A stretch of 64,000 nt of DNA from Paenibacillus sp. Its GTDB lineage: Bacteria > Bacillota > Bacilli > Paenibacillales > Paenibacillaceae. The translations under genes and the position numbers were made by a program. Below the pieces are notes generated by a model, which was given only the letters and a program-made list of their open reading frames with translations, was not told where the DNA came from and made no database searches. Where the stretch lies: NCBI GenBank assembly GCA_017512705.1, contig JAFWEX010000074.1:1-64000 (forward strand), read 5' to 3'. This document shows, in pieces, positions 18,337 through 26,633 of this stretch; position 1 is the stretch's first letter; each line of letters starts with the position of its first letter.

Positions 18337-18789
18337 ATGTTAATGGTACCTTACCGGGAGCAGGATCACGCCAAGCTGGTTACCATCTGGGAGCGTGCTG
18401 TTCGAGCAACACATACCTTTCTGGAGGAGCATCACATTCTGTTTTATAAACAAATGGTCACTGAAGCTCTGGAACAAAAGCAAGTAGAGGTATGGGAGGT
18501 ACTGGATACCGAGCAAGAGCCCATCGGGTTCATCGGGCTGGACAATACCTTTATTGAGATGCTGTTTGTAGACGAGTATTTTCAGGGACAAGGCGTCGGT
18601 AAATTTCTTGTCTTTCAAAGTATGAAGATGAAAGGCACAGCGCTTAGAGTGGATGTAAATGAACAAAACGAGGATGCGGTCCGGTTCTATACCAAGCTGG
18701 GATTTATGCAGACAGGACGATCCGAACGGGACAGCTCGGGCAATCCCTTTCCGCTGCTGCATCTGGAGATGAAGCGAGCAGAAGGTTAG
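18337..18789 (+). CDS. GNAT-family N-acetyltransferase
   Basis: A 150-residue acetyl-CoA-dependent acetyltransferase. The core includes IGFIGLDNTFIEMLFVDEYFQGQGVGKFL, the beta4/alpha3 pyrophosphate loop (motif A, GQGVG), and LRVDVNEQNEDAVRFYTKLGF near 105, the usual motif B. WERAVRATHTFLEEHH near 22 is typical of the YjaB-like branch. The start is awkward: AAGGAG is 6-7 bases from an ATG at 18330 in another frame (39 codons), while the in-frame ATG at 18337 is 13 bases away. Substrate unknown. Confidence 0.85.
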   Translation: MLMVPYREQDHAKLVTIWERAVRATHTFLEEHHILFYKQMVTEALEQKQVEVWEVLDTEQEPIGFIGLDNTFIEMLFVDEYFQGQGVGKFLVFQSMKMKGTALRVDVNEQNEDAVRFYTKLGFMQTGRSERDSSGNPFPLLHLEMKRAEG

Positions 18790-18835
18790 TAGATATGTCA
18801 TCATGTCTGTCGGGTAAGAAGACGACAGGTTAAGT

Positions 18836-18885
18836 CAAAAACCCCCGGGTGGTGTCTCCTGCATCTGAGAGACATTGCCGGGGGT
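18836..18885 (-). terminator. Terminator of the formate/nitrite-type channel gene
   Basis: A long stem, ACCCCCGG (18841-18848) with 18878-18885 plus inner GTCTC/GAGAC pairs. Read on the minus strand it is followed by TTTTTGAC. It lies 70 bases past the minus-strand gene. Confidence 0.78.
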
Positions 18886-18957
18886 GGATGGTTCCCTTAC
18901 TGTTGACCCGTGGTTGTTAAACCGGGCAGGAAGGGGATCTTTTTTTCCAAAATAAAA

Positions 18958-19749
18958 TTAATGTGTTTCTTCGTCCAGGAACGGTTTGTTTACCGCATAA
19001 TACATGAAGCCCATCAGCAGCACACCGCCTACCAGATTACCAAGGGTCACTGGCACCAGGTTGTGAATCACACCGCCGAAGGAAATTGTCCCCGGGTGGT
19101 TTAACACCAGTGCAATCGCAAACGTACACATATTCGCAATGCTATGCTCATACCCCGAGATGAAAAAGCAGAACACAAAGAGCATCATCGCAAACATTTT
19201 GGCGCCGTTCTCCTTCATAAACATCGGTACAAAAAACGCTAGGCACACGAGCCAGTTACAGAGGATACCACGGAAAAAGAGCTGCATCGCTGGGGCTTCC
19301 ATCTTGTGCTCGACCACACTCAGCAGAAAGCCGTTCACCTGTGCCGAATCAAATAGTCCCGTCAGGTAGATCAACAGGGCAAACACCGCCGCACCCATCA
19401 TATTTCCGCTATAGCTTGCAATCCACAGCTTAATCACTTCAAGCCAGCGCAGCTTTTTGCGTAGTGCCGCATAGGTGTAATAGAACGTATTGCCAGTGAA
19501 CAGATCACCGCCACCATAGGCAATCAGGATAATCGCCGCACCGAAAGTAATGGCTGCCATCGGGTATGTGAACGGGGAATCCTCCATATAGAAGAAATTA
19601 CCCGTCTTAAATGCGACAATGACGCCGAATCCAATGAACATGCTGGCCAGCATAGAGCGCGACAGATATCGCAGTAAACTTTGTTTGTAAATTTTGTGCT
19701 TCTTTAGAGCGAGCTGCTCGACACCACGTAGACCTTCTGTTTCCATCAT
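18958..19749 (-). CDS. Formate/nitrite transporter (FNT) family channel
   Basis: A 263-residue pentameric-type membrane channel for small monovalent anions. Six hydrophobic segments are visible. The family's hallmark loops are present: GGGDLFTGNTFYY (about residues 76-88, first half-helix break) and GYEHSIANM (about 197-205), whose His faces the pore. GNMMGAAVF and GNLVGGVLL are the typical glycine-rich helix contacts. GGGAGGG precedes the ATG. It has no catabolic neighbour such as pyruvate formate-lyase or nitrite reductase, so formate and nitrite (or another anion) cannot be told apart. Confidence 0.88.
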   Translation of the reverse strand: MMETEGLRGVEQLALKKHKIYKQSLLRYLSRSMLASMFIGFGVIVAFKTGNFFYMEDSPFTYPMAAITFGAAIILIAYGGGDLFTGNTFYYTYAALRKKLRWLEVIKLWIASYSGNMMGAAVFALLIYLTGLFDSAQVNGFLLSVVEHKMEAPAMQLFFRGILCNWLVCLAFFVPMFMKENGAKMFAMMLFVFCFFISGYEHSIANMCTFAIALVLNHPGTISFGGVIHNLVPVTLGNLVGGVLLMGFMYYAVNKPFLDEETH

Positions 19750-19962
19750 TCGCCCTCCCGTATGTAATGAATCATCTAAGTTTTCTACATTATACCCGTA
19801 AATGACGTCAATAGTTGACCAAAATGAAAGAATTTAAACTTTATATCATCAGATACTCGAGAGTGTCAGGGGTGTAGTATGTATGATCCTACAGAAAACT
19901 TCACCACGTAGATCTTAACTTCAAAAACATAATATGGGTTGCCTTCCGTAAGGGAAGGGGGG

Positions 19963-20379
19963 TTATGATTGGGGATCTGATTCTGGCTTGAACTGGCCTG
20001 TGGGAAATGGAAACATGCAACTCTGCCAAATTTCATTCAGTTGCGCTTCGGTTCGTTCATGCGGAACATGTTCTTCGGCATAAGAACGCTCCAGCTTATC
20101 GCGCATAAACGATTCTGCGTGGGGATTAGGGTTAGAGTGAAACTTTTTGGCAAATTCGCCGTTAACGTCTGCTTCCCTCATTTTGTTTAGCGTACTATTT
20201 AATAAAGGACTGCCTGCGTACAACAAAGAGGCGGTCTCTTCACATTCGAATTTGAGAAAAAGCAGTGCTTTCTGAATGGCATGAATCTCGCCTTGAGTAA
20301 GGTGAACCGCTTGAGTGGCTTCCTCTGCGGAGCGTTCTCTATGTTGTTCTTGTGAATGCTGTTGTTCATTAGAGTTCAT
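19963..20379 (-). CDS. Conserved small soluble protein of unknown function
   Basis: A 138-residue hydrophilic protein with a Gln/His/Glu-rich N-terminus (EQQHSQEQHRER) and a helical centre (GEIHAIQKALLFLKFECEETASLLYAGSPLLNSTLNKM). No family was recognised. Its ATG overlaps the stop of the preceding HEAT-like gene by 4 bases, so the two are co-translated. Its place next to a colicin-immunity-like gene suggests a shared protective or toxin-related role, but that is inference. Confidence 0.7.
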   Translation of the reverse strand: MNSNEQQHSQEQHRERSAEEATQAVHLTQGEIHAIQKALLFLKFECEETASLLYAGSPLLNSTLNKMREADVNGEFAKKFHSNPNPHAESFMRDKLERSYAEEHVPHERTEAQLNEIWQSCMFPFPTGQFKPESDPQS

Positions 20380-20894
20380 GGGTTATCACGTCCTGATTCA
20401 GATTGAAGTTCCCGTCTGGCCGAAGCACCGAATTCGGGATGGGTTTGCAGGGATTCCAGCGCAAGCACAGCTTGCGGGAAATGTTTGTTTGCTTTTATAA
20501 CAGCGAAAGCAGCACTTTGCAACAGGATATAGGCATCCGATTCAATGACATCCTGAGCCAGCTGAATCTCATTCTCGGTAACGGGGAGTAGAGCTAGAGT
20601 CAGTAAAGCTTGAATTTGCACATCCTCGTCTTCGTCTGAATTACGTACCAGCTGTCCTGCTGCTTCGCGGATCGTACTCAAAATTGGAGATGCTTCTGCC
20701 ATACCCAGGGCGCGCCAAGCCTCAATACGTACCAAATCTTCCTCCTGTGTGTCCATGCCAAGTGCAAGGACTTGCCGAGTTAATGCTGGATCAATTAATT
20801 CAATGATCTGACGAAGCGCTTCCTGTTTTTCCTCTGAAGTGGCTGAGTCGAGATTAAGCGCGTCCAATGGGGGAGTTATATCTTTTCTAGACAT
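20376..20894 (-). CDS. HEAT-like helical repeat protein
   Basis: A 172-residue acidic all-helical protein. Repeated helix pairs are visible around EEDLVRIEAWRALGMAEASPILSTIREAAGQLV, EDEDVQIQALLTLALLP and SDAYILLQSAAFAVIKANKHFPQAVLALESL, resembling HEAT or PBS-lyase-type repeats. These act as protein-binding scaffolds. It is the middle gene of a three-gene cluster: 28 bases after the immunity-like gene and overlapping the next gene by 4 bases. AGGAGG lies 12 bases before the ATG. Partner unknown. Confidence 0.72.
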   Translation of the reverse strand: MSRKDITPPLDALNLDSATSEEKQEALRQIIELIDPALTRQVLALGMDTQEEDLVRIEAWRALGMAEASPILSTIREAAGQLVRNSDEDEDVQIQALLTLALLPVTENEIQLAQDVIESDAYILLQSAAFAVIKANKHFPQAVLALESLQTHPEFGASARRELQSESGRDNP

Positions 20895-20922
20895 AAGTTT
20901 CGTTCACCTCCTGAGAGAGAGT

Positions 20923-21144
20923 TTAAGGTTGGGGTGGGAGTTGAATAGGACGAGCTTGAAGTGCCTCTTCCACGATCTGCTCCGGGGTAAGATCACGTTC
21001 ATCCCAAAAAATCAGATTACTAACCTCTGCATAAGGCAGTGCCTGCTGCACCTCGATCAACATATCATCCAGCTCCTGCTCAGTTCCTTCCGCATTCATA
21101 ATGTTGCGAACTAACGCGATGAGATGTTCATGATTGGACATCAT
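20923..21144 (-). CDS. Colicin/pyocin-type immunity protein homologue
   Basis: A 73-residue protein whose pattern matches the DNase-colicin immunity fold: LVRNIMNAEGTEQELDDMLIEVQ (helices I-II), then SNLIFWDE, equivalent to the SDLIYYP specificity helix III of Im proteins, and a final helix TPEQIVEEAL. AGGAGG is 5 bases before an ATGATG pair, so the longer upstream frame was rejected. It heads a cluster with two unknown genes. No cognate nuclease toxin lies next to it. An orphan immunity or resistance gene is inferred; a role unrelated to toxins is possible. Confidence 0.62.
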   Translation of the reverse strand: MMSNHEHLIALVRNIMNAEGTEQELDDMLIEVQQALPYAEVSNLIFWDERDLTPEQIVEEALQARPIQLPPQP

Positions 21145-21304
21145 CTGTACCTCCTGAAGATTGATTGCGATGGCCACGATGATAGCGCGTATCATGTAAC
21201 CTTTAAGATAACGAGTCAGTAGTAAATCCCCCTTATCTGATAACTATGTTTAAGCATTAGTCTATCATTGATAAGGGGAAAGTTCATGGTAAGAAGGTCG
21301 TTGT

Positions 21305-22315
21305 TTAGTCCATCGTAATAGCAATGTTACCGAACTGCTCGCCTTTTTCCATGCGTTCAAACGCTTGTGCTGCATCTTGCAGTGAATAGACGCTGTCTAC
21401 TACAGGATGTATCTTATGTTTTTCTACCCACTCCAGCATTTGCACAAACTCTTCACGGCTACCCATGGAGGTGCCAATCAGGCTGATTTGCGGAAAAAAG
21501 ATTGAACGAATCGGCAGATGTAGGTCATCGCCGGAGCTTGCACCAAACATCACAATTCGTCCGCCAGGTCGGATCATCTTCTCATATTTGGGGAACATAG
21601 CTTGTCCAATACTATCCAGGATGATGTCTACTGGACCAAGGTTGTTCAACGTGTCATTCCAATCTGCGTGACTATCCAAGGCTTGGGAAGCTCCCAGACG
21701 TAACGCTTCAGCTCGTTTAACCTCGCTTCTTGACGTTACCGTCACCCTCGCTCCAGCGGTGGTTGCCATGAGTAGGGCATAGGTAGCTACACCGCCTCCA
21801 ATGCCGGGAATGAGGATGTGCTCACCTGCTCTCAGCCCGCCACGAGTGAACAATGCCCGGTATGCTGTCAGCGCGGAAAGAGACAATACGCCAGCTTCAA
21901 TCCAGGAGAGGTGCTCGGGCTTGGGTAGCACATTGCTGGCTGGAAGTTCAATATATTGTGCAAGCGTTCCATCCGATGGCCCGCCAACAATTTGCGGAAC
22001 CACGGGCACATCTGCGGTATGTTCCCAACCAATCGTAGGATGAATGATGACATGTTGACCTAAAGAGAGATGCAGCACCCCTTGTCCAACCTCCACGATG
22101 ATGCCCGCCCCGTCCGACCCGGGAATGAGCGGCGTGTCTTGAGGCGAACGGTCTGACATGATGAAGAGATCACGATGATTAAGTCCAGCTGCGCGAAGCT
22201 CTATAACAACGTGTCCGGGCTTTGCTTGAGGTGTTGCACAGGTTGAATATTGAAGACCTTCAAGGCCGCGATGACCTGAATGGTTTATTGCGTACATGGT
22301 TTGTGTTGCTTTCAT
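21305..22315 (-). CDS. Zinc-independent quinone oxidoreductase / MDR alcohol dehydrogenase-like enzyme
   Basis: A 336-residue medium-chain reductase. The N-terminal GroES-like domain shows ELRAAGLNHRDLFI and PLIPGSDGAGIIVEVGQGV. The Rossmann domain has the NADPH-binding glycine motif GIGGGVATYALLMATTAGARVTVTSRS near residue 165. HVIIHPTIGW replaces the structural-zinc Cys cluster, so it lacks the four-cysteine lobe of zinc alcohol dehydrogenases. It fits the YogA/quinone reductase branch. GGGGAGG sits 8 bases before the ATG at 22315, so the longer open frame was trimmed. It is divergent from a LysR gene, its likely regulator. Confidence 0.86.
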   Translation of the reverse strand: MKATQTMYAINHSGHRGLEGLQYSTCATPQAKPGHVVIELRAAGLNHRDLFIMSDRSPQDTPLIPGSDGAGIIVEVGQGVLHLSLGQHVIIHPTIGWEHTADVPVVPQIVGGPSDGTLAQYIELPASNVLPKPEHLSWIEAGVLSLSALTAYRALFTRGGLRAGEHILIPGIGGGVATYALLMATTAGARVTVTSRSEVKRAEALRLGASQALDSHADWNDTLNNLGPVDIILDSIGQAMFPKYEKMIRPGGRIVMFGASSGDDLHLPIRSIFFPQISLIGTSMGSREEFVQMLEWVEKHKIHPVVDSVYSLQDAAQAFERMEKGEQFGNIAITMD

Positions 22316-22486
22316 AGATAATACCTCCCCGTAGAATTTAGGTTTTTCTGTCATCGTAGTGATCGTGTAAAAAGATAGACTATGTATTACCGAGTCATTG
22401 TACAGGTAGTCTGGAAACGCGTAAAATAAACAGAAATGAAGGTCGGTATCAAGAATAATGATAGATAATAAGCAGGTGAGAAGAAA

Positions 22487-23347
22487 ATGGATGCAGGGGA
22501 TTTGAAAATATTCCAGGCGGTTGCCCGCGAAGGCAGTATCACTAAAGCCGCCATCGTACTTAATTATGTGCAATCCAACGTAACCACACGGATCAGACAA
22601 TTGGAAGCGCAGCTTCAGGTGCCATTGTTTTACCGTTCCAATCGTGGAATGATACTTACCCCGGCCGGAGAGAATTTGCTTGGCTACGCGAATCGAATAT
22701 TGCAATTATTAGATGAAGCAGAGCAGGTGGCGCAGGAAGGTGGTCCACCGACGGGGAAACTGCGTTTAGGTTCGATTGAGACGGCGGCTTCCCATTTCCT
22801 GACACCGCTCCTCGCAGAGTACTGCGCATGTTATCCGAAGGTGCATTATTCCCTTGTCACAGGGGGTACACATGAGTTAAATCAGAAGGTTATCGAGCAT
22901 GAATTGCATGGTGCTTTGGTCTATGGCCCTGTGGAACATGAGAAGCTGAATTATATGAAGATATACGACGATGAAATGGTGCTGATCGCTAAACCGGGGG
23001 AGCATGACATATCTGTGCTACTCCGCAGGCCAATGTTGTTTTTTGAGGTTGGATGCAGTCATCGCACTCAAGCTGAGGATTTTTTGAAAACTAGAGGAAT
23101 TCAATTATTAAACGTCATGGAATATGGGACACTGGACACAATTATCCATGGCGTTACGGCAGGCTTGGGTGTATCCTTGCTTCCACGTTCTACGGTTGTT
23201 CAAGCAGCATCCAGGGGTGAGGTGGAGCTTGTATCTCTGTCTGATCCGTATTCTCGTTTGGAAGTAGGATTTGTATACGCTCGTGGTGAACATGGTTCTA
23301 GTGCGCTTCATGCACTGGTGGAGATTATGACCGTACTGGAATCATAA
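22487..23347 (+). CDS. LysR-family transcriptional regulator
   Basis: A 286-residue regulator. The N-terminal winged helix-turn-helix is textbook: LKIFQAVAREGSITKAAIVLNYVQSNVTTRIRQLEAQLQVPLFYR (residues 6-50), followed by LTPAGENLLGYANRIL. The C-terminal effector domain (about 90-286) starts GKLRLGSIETAA and contains GVSLLPRSTV near 222. It is transcribed away from the oxidoreductase gene across a 171-base region, the usual LysR arrangement for control of the divergent gene and itself. The effector is unknown. Confidence 0.9.
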   Translation: MDAGDLKIFQAVAREGSITKAAIVLNYVQSNVTTRIRQLEAQLQVPLFYRSNRGMILTPAGENLLGYANRILQLLDEAEQVAQEGGPPTGKLRLGSIETAASHFLTPLLAEYCACYPKVHYSLVTGGTHELNQKVIEHELHGALVYGPVEHEKLNYMKIYDDEMVLIAKPGEHDISVLLRRPMLFFEVGCSHRTQAEDFLKTRGIQLLNVMEYGTLDTIIHGVTAGLGVSLLPRSTVVQAASRGEVELVSLSDPYSRLEVGFVYARGEHGSSALHALVEIMTVLES

Positions 23348-23787
23348 AGTATGTGAATGGAATGAATCAGGAGGTTGCTTGGCTTCTTATTGAGCTGCCA
23401 CAGCGTGAGATTGGCGGGCAATTGCGGCATTAGGAGGAGGAACTGGAGGTCGATCTCGGTGTATTGTCGTAAGCACGGGATCAAGATACGAATCCATGTG
23501 CAAAAAAATCTATAATGTAATGAAACGGCTCTGTCCTTTTGGACAGGGCTTTAATTCGTATGCGCAATTCCATGAAAGTATTTTTCATGAATGAGAAAAA
23601 GGGGTTCATCTATAGTCAGATTTGATCAAAAAAATACCAGCATAGATACACGAACCTGTACACAAATCAGGTATAAAGTCTGATTACAAAAATGTGTAAA
23701 AAATGCAAAAATAATAAAGGCAATATATTACATAAAATTTTAATAAAGGTAATGATTCTGAGGGTGAAAAGAGAAGGGATGAGGAGC
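23348..23787 (+). other. Gap after LysR gene: weak terminator and possible coding remnant
   Basis: A hairpin GCTCTGTCC (23528-23536) with 23541-23549, then TTTAATT, is a plausible terminator. From 23357 a frame reads a 26-residue peptide ending LPQREIGGQLRH before a TAG at about 23435. It then continues with EEELEVDLGVLS before a TAA, which could be a decayed reading frame. Nothing else is seen. Confidence 0.4.
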
Positions 23788-25167
23788 ATGTTTTCGCGTC
23801 AAAAATGTACATTAGCTGTAATATCACTCGCACTATCTGCAACATTGCTAGGAGGAAGTACAGCCTGGTCTGGAGAGGTCTACGCAGCTGAGGAAGCCAA
23901 TTCAGGGGTAACCATCAGTGCTGCTTTATCAGACATGCCTTCGGAGTTAAGATCTTCCATTGAGTGGGTGTATACCAATCGTATGATCAAGGAACGTTCG
24001 GTGAATCGGAAGAATCTAATCTATGATCAGATTTTTGCAGGACAAGGAACCATTAATTATGTGGTGCGGTGGCAATCTGCCAAGAATGTGACTCTGCAAC
24101 AGCGCAAGGATATTGAGAAGATGCTGGGGCGTCAGCTTAATAATTGGACTAAACATCTCAAGGGTTACGATGGTTGGCCATATGGAGATATTAAAGTTAA
24201 AGTCGTCGGTTGGGCAGTAGCGAATCCGGCACAGATATTAAATAAACAATCGGATGAAATCGTGTATACCACCACTACTATAGATGAGCTGAGCAAGTCA
24301 GATCCTAAAATCCCGGCAGCCTTACCGTATGCCCCTAGCGAGTTGTCTAGGTTCGAACACTTTGAGAATGCAAACTATGTGTATCCGGGTGGTTTGGACA
24401 AACGCTTTGATATGTACTTGTGGGGAACGTCTAATTTCGGCGGTGGTGCTGGTGGAGACTGGGGACAGCGCGTATCGGATGATTACATCTTGAGTACTGT
24501 GAACAACGATGAAGTTCATATTATTGAGCATGAAATTGGACACAGCTTTGGCCTGCCTGATTTCTATGAAGTGGCAGACCGTCCACCAGGTGGATTCCCG
24601 CTACCAACAATTATGTGGGCAGGGAATTCGAATGTCATTACGAAATGGGACATCTGGTTACTGCGGTATACGTGGAGCCAGTTGAAGAAAGACACAGCAC
24701 GTTTTCCTCTTGCACCGTCAACGAATCAGCCTGTGAATGTAGCCCATCGCGCTAAAGTGACAACGTCCTATGTTTCTCCATGGGAGACGATTGCTGCCCT
24801 GAATGATGGTTTAGATCCGGCGCATTCCAATGATCGCACGCAAAAAGTATATGGAAACTGGCCAGAGATAGGTACGCATTGGGTGCAGTATGATTTTGAT
24901 CGCACCTACACTTTGTCACAGACGGATGTGTACTGGTTCAAAGATGGCGGTGGCATTGATGTACCTCGCTCATATAAAATGGAGTATTGGGATGGCACAG
25001 CATGGCGTGAAGTGAAAAATGCCAAAGGCATGGGAACTCGAGCAGATATGTATAATACAACTACCTTTGATCCAGTGAGTACAACCAAAATTCGTCTCCA
25101 AATGGTCTCCAGCAGCAAGGCTTCTACAGGTATTCTGGAATGGAAAGTAATAGGGATTGCATTATAA
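23788..25167 (+). CDS. Secreted zinc metalloprotease with C-terminal discoidin-like domain
   Basis: A 459-residue exported protein. The signal peptide (LAVISLALSATLLGGSTAWSGEVYA) ends near residue 31. The catalytic domain has HEIGHSFGLPDFY at about residues 247-259, an HExxHxxGxxD zinc site of the metzincin-like type, with PTIMWAGNS downstream as a Met-turn-like segment. Residues about 315-459 form a beta-sandwich resembling F5/8 type C (discoidin) carbohydrate-binding modules (WETIAALNDGLDPAHSNDR... WVQYDF... RLQMVSSS). The ATG at 23779 touches the ribosome binding site, so 23788 is preferred but uncertain. Likely a polysaccharide-associated extracellular protease. Confidence 0.82.
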   Translation: MFSRQKCTLAVISLALSATLLGGSTAWSGEVYAAEEANSGVTISAALSDMPSELRSSIEWVYTNRMIKERSVNRKNLIYDQIFAGQGTINYVVRWQSAKNVTLQQRKDIEKMLGRQLNNWTKHLKGYDGWPYGDIKVKVVGWAVANPAQILNKQSDEIVYTTTTIDELSKSDPKIPAALPYAPSELSRFEHFENANYVYPGGLDKRFDMYLWGTSNFGGGAGGDWGQRVSDDYILSTVNNDEVHIIEHEIGHSFGLPDFYEVADRPPGGFPLPTIMWAGNSNVITKWDIWLLRYTWSQLKKDTARFPLAPSTNQPVNVAHRAKVTTSYVSPWETIAALNDGLDPAHSNDRTQKVYGNWPEIGTHWVQYDFDRTYTLSQTDVYWFKDGGGIDVPRSYKMEYWDGTAWREVKNAKGMGTRADMYNTTTFDPVSTTKIRLQMVSSSKASTGILEWKVIGIAL

Positions 25168-25186
25168 AGGTAATAATCTATATGAT

Positions 25187-25222
25187 TGGCTGATCAGGGA
25201 GGTGCTCTGATCAGCCATTTTT
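25187..25222 (+). terminator. Terminator between protease and PocR/AraC gene
   Basis: An 11-bp perfect stem TGGCTGATCAG (25187-25197) with 25207-25217, then TTTTT. It lies 19 bases past the protease stop. Confidence 0.9.
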
Positions 25223-25264
25223 CAGGTTAGATCGATTAAGGTTTGGGGATGATGAGATGCTTGA

Positions 25265-26305
25265 TTAAAAGTGTATCTTTTCGTGAATATATTTTCGATA
25301 AAGAGCAGGCGTGATTTCCTCGAACTTTTTGAAAATTTTAATAAAATACCCCGATTCATTAAATCCCAGCTCATCGCTGATCTGTGAAACGGGCATGTCG
25401 GTGACCTCCAGCAGCTGCTTGGCCCACTTGATTTTGAGCTTGGCGAGATAGGTGGTGAAATTTTCACCCGTCTCCTTGGCAAATAACCTGCTGAAATAGC
25501 TTGGACTCAGGTGGCACAATTCGGCGGCTTGCTTCAGCGAAACCTGTTCACTTTTGTGACTATGGATATAGTCAAAAGCAGGCTGCAGTACCGGATTTAC
25601 ACTTTCTGTATCACTCGGACTGTTTTTGAGATAAGCATCCGCAATGGCGTTGGTCATTTCCTTTTTGATCGACTCAATGTTACGGATCGAATACCCTGGC
25701 AGAATGGTGGACAAGTTGACGGACTCCTGATTGCCGGAAGCTTTCTCGAACATCTCCACCAGCAGGTTTTTATTCAAGGCTTCCTCCACGATATAGTTGC
25801 ACAGCAACGACAGCATATTGGAAATTTTCACGATCTCCTCATAAGTCATGACGGGGAGCTTGTCGTAATCTGCCTGTAACTCTTTCATTTTTGCATCATG
25901 CATAGGTACGTTTTTGGACGTGACGATCTGTTCCAGATCGGTGCCCTTCTTAGGGTCAGCCAGCTTGACTTGCCCAGCCATGACCGCTCCGATATATTTC
26001 CCATCAATGGTAATTGGAATCGCTATATCAATGATATTGAAATGACAAAGGTAAACATAAGGTTCATTAAGGCGAACAGCCTCCAAACCGCCGCGTGAAT
26101 CACATTTTTGACAGTAGGGAAGAAGCTCAGGGTCTTTGCGAACGTTCTGACAGAATGCCTGACAGCTGCTGTGGGTCGTAACGGGTATGCCTTTATAATC
26201 CACAGTAAGAATGGCAAGTTTGGTGACCGTTGCGAGGGAATCCTGAAGGCGTTTCCACTTGTCCAGATCCAGTATTTTATTGATGTGAAGATATTCTTTA
26301 ATCAT
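25265..26305 (-). CDS. PocR-domain AraC-family regulator of glycerol/dihydroxyacetone genes
   Basis: A 346-residue regulator. The N-terminal half is a PocR sensory domain with its cysteine-rich pattern SSCQAFCQNVRKDPELLPYCQKCD and YLCHFNIIDIAIPITIDGKYIGAVMAGQV; PocR senses 1,2-propanediol or glycerol-like compounds. The C-terminal AraC domain holds two helix-turn-helices: VSLKQAAELCHLSPSYFSRLFAKETGENF and DMPVSQISDELGFNESGYFIKIFKKFEEITPALYRK. CGGAGG is 8 bases before the ATG. It is divergent from gldA-dhaKL, which it probably activates with glycerol or dihydroxyacetone as inducer. Confidence 0.9.
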   Translation of the reverse strand: MIKEYLHINKILDLDKWKRLQDSLATVTKLAILTVDYKGIPVTTHSSCQAFCQNVRKDPELLPYCQKCDSRGGLEAVRLNEPYVYLCHFNIIDIAIPITIDGKYIGAVMAGQVKLADPKKGTDLEQIVTSKNVPMHDAKMKELQADYDKLPVMTYEEIVKISNMLSLLCNYIVEEALNKNLLVEMFEKASGNQESVNLSTILPGYSIRNIESIKKEMTNAIADAYLKNSPSDTESVNPVLQPAFDYIHSHKSEQVSLKQAAELCHLSPSYFSRLFAKETGENFTTYLAKLKIKWAKQLLEVTDMPVSQISDELGFNESGYFIKIFKKFEEITPALYRKYIHEKIHF

Positions 26306-26633
26306 ATGAAAAACCTCCGTTGCAGACCGAATTCGTAGATCGGAGAGTCGTTTAAAATTTGAAATTTGTACATATTAAAATACAAGCACAGCGGGTAATG
26401 GAAAATAGGAGGTCAAAATTCAACCATCTCATGACAATAACATACCACGAATGCGAGAAAAAGCAAAAAATTACGATTGATAATTATAATTATTTGTTAT
26501 CAAAGTCCACTGTAAACCTCCTGTTTTTGCGTTATATTTAGGTTAATTGCAACAATTAAAATTTGAAGGACAAGCTTTATTGTGATGTCTTGGCATTACC
26601 ATCTATCTTACTACTTAGGAGGCATATCATATT
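26306..26633. promoter_or_regulatory. Divergent control region of the glycerol locus with inverted repeat
   Basis: An AT-rich 328-base region without genes. A perfect 7-base inverted repeat TTGATAA (26477-26483) and TTATCAA (26497-26503), separated by 13 bases, lies about 130 bases upstream of gldA. It is a candidate site for the divergent regulator. AGGAGG for gldA lies 11 bases before its ATG. Confidence 0.5.

Noticed and set aside
22316..22705. A 130-residue N-terminal extension of the quinone reductase-like enzyme
   Set aside because: The ribosome binding site at GGGGAGG before 22315 and the normal family N-terminus fix the start; the extension overlaps the divergent promoter and the start of the LysR gene.
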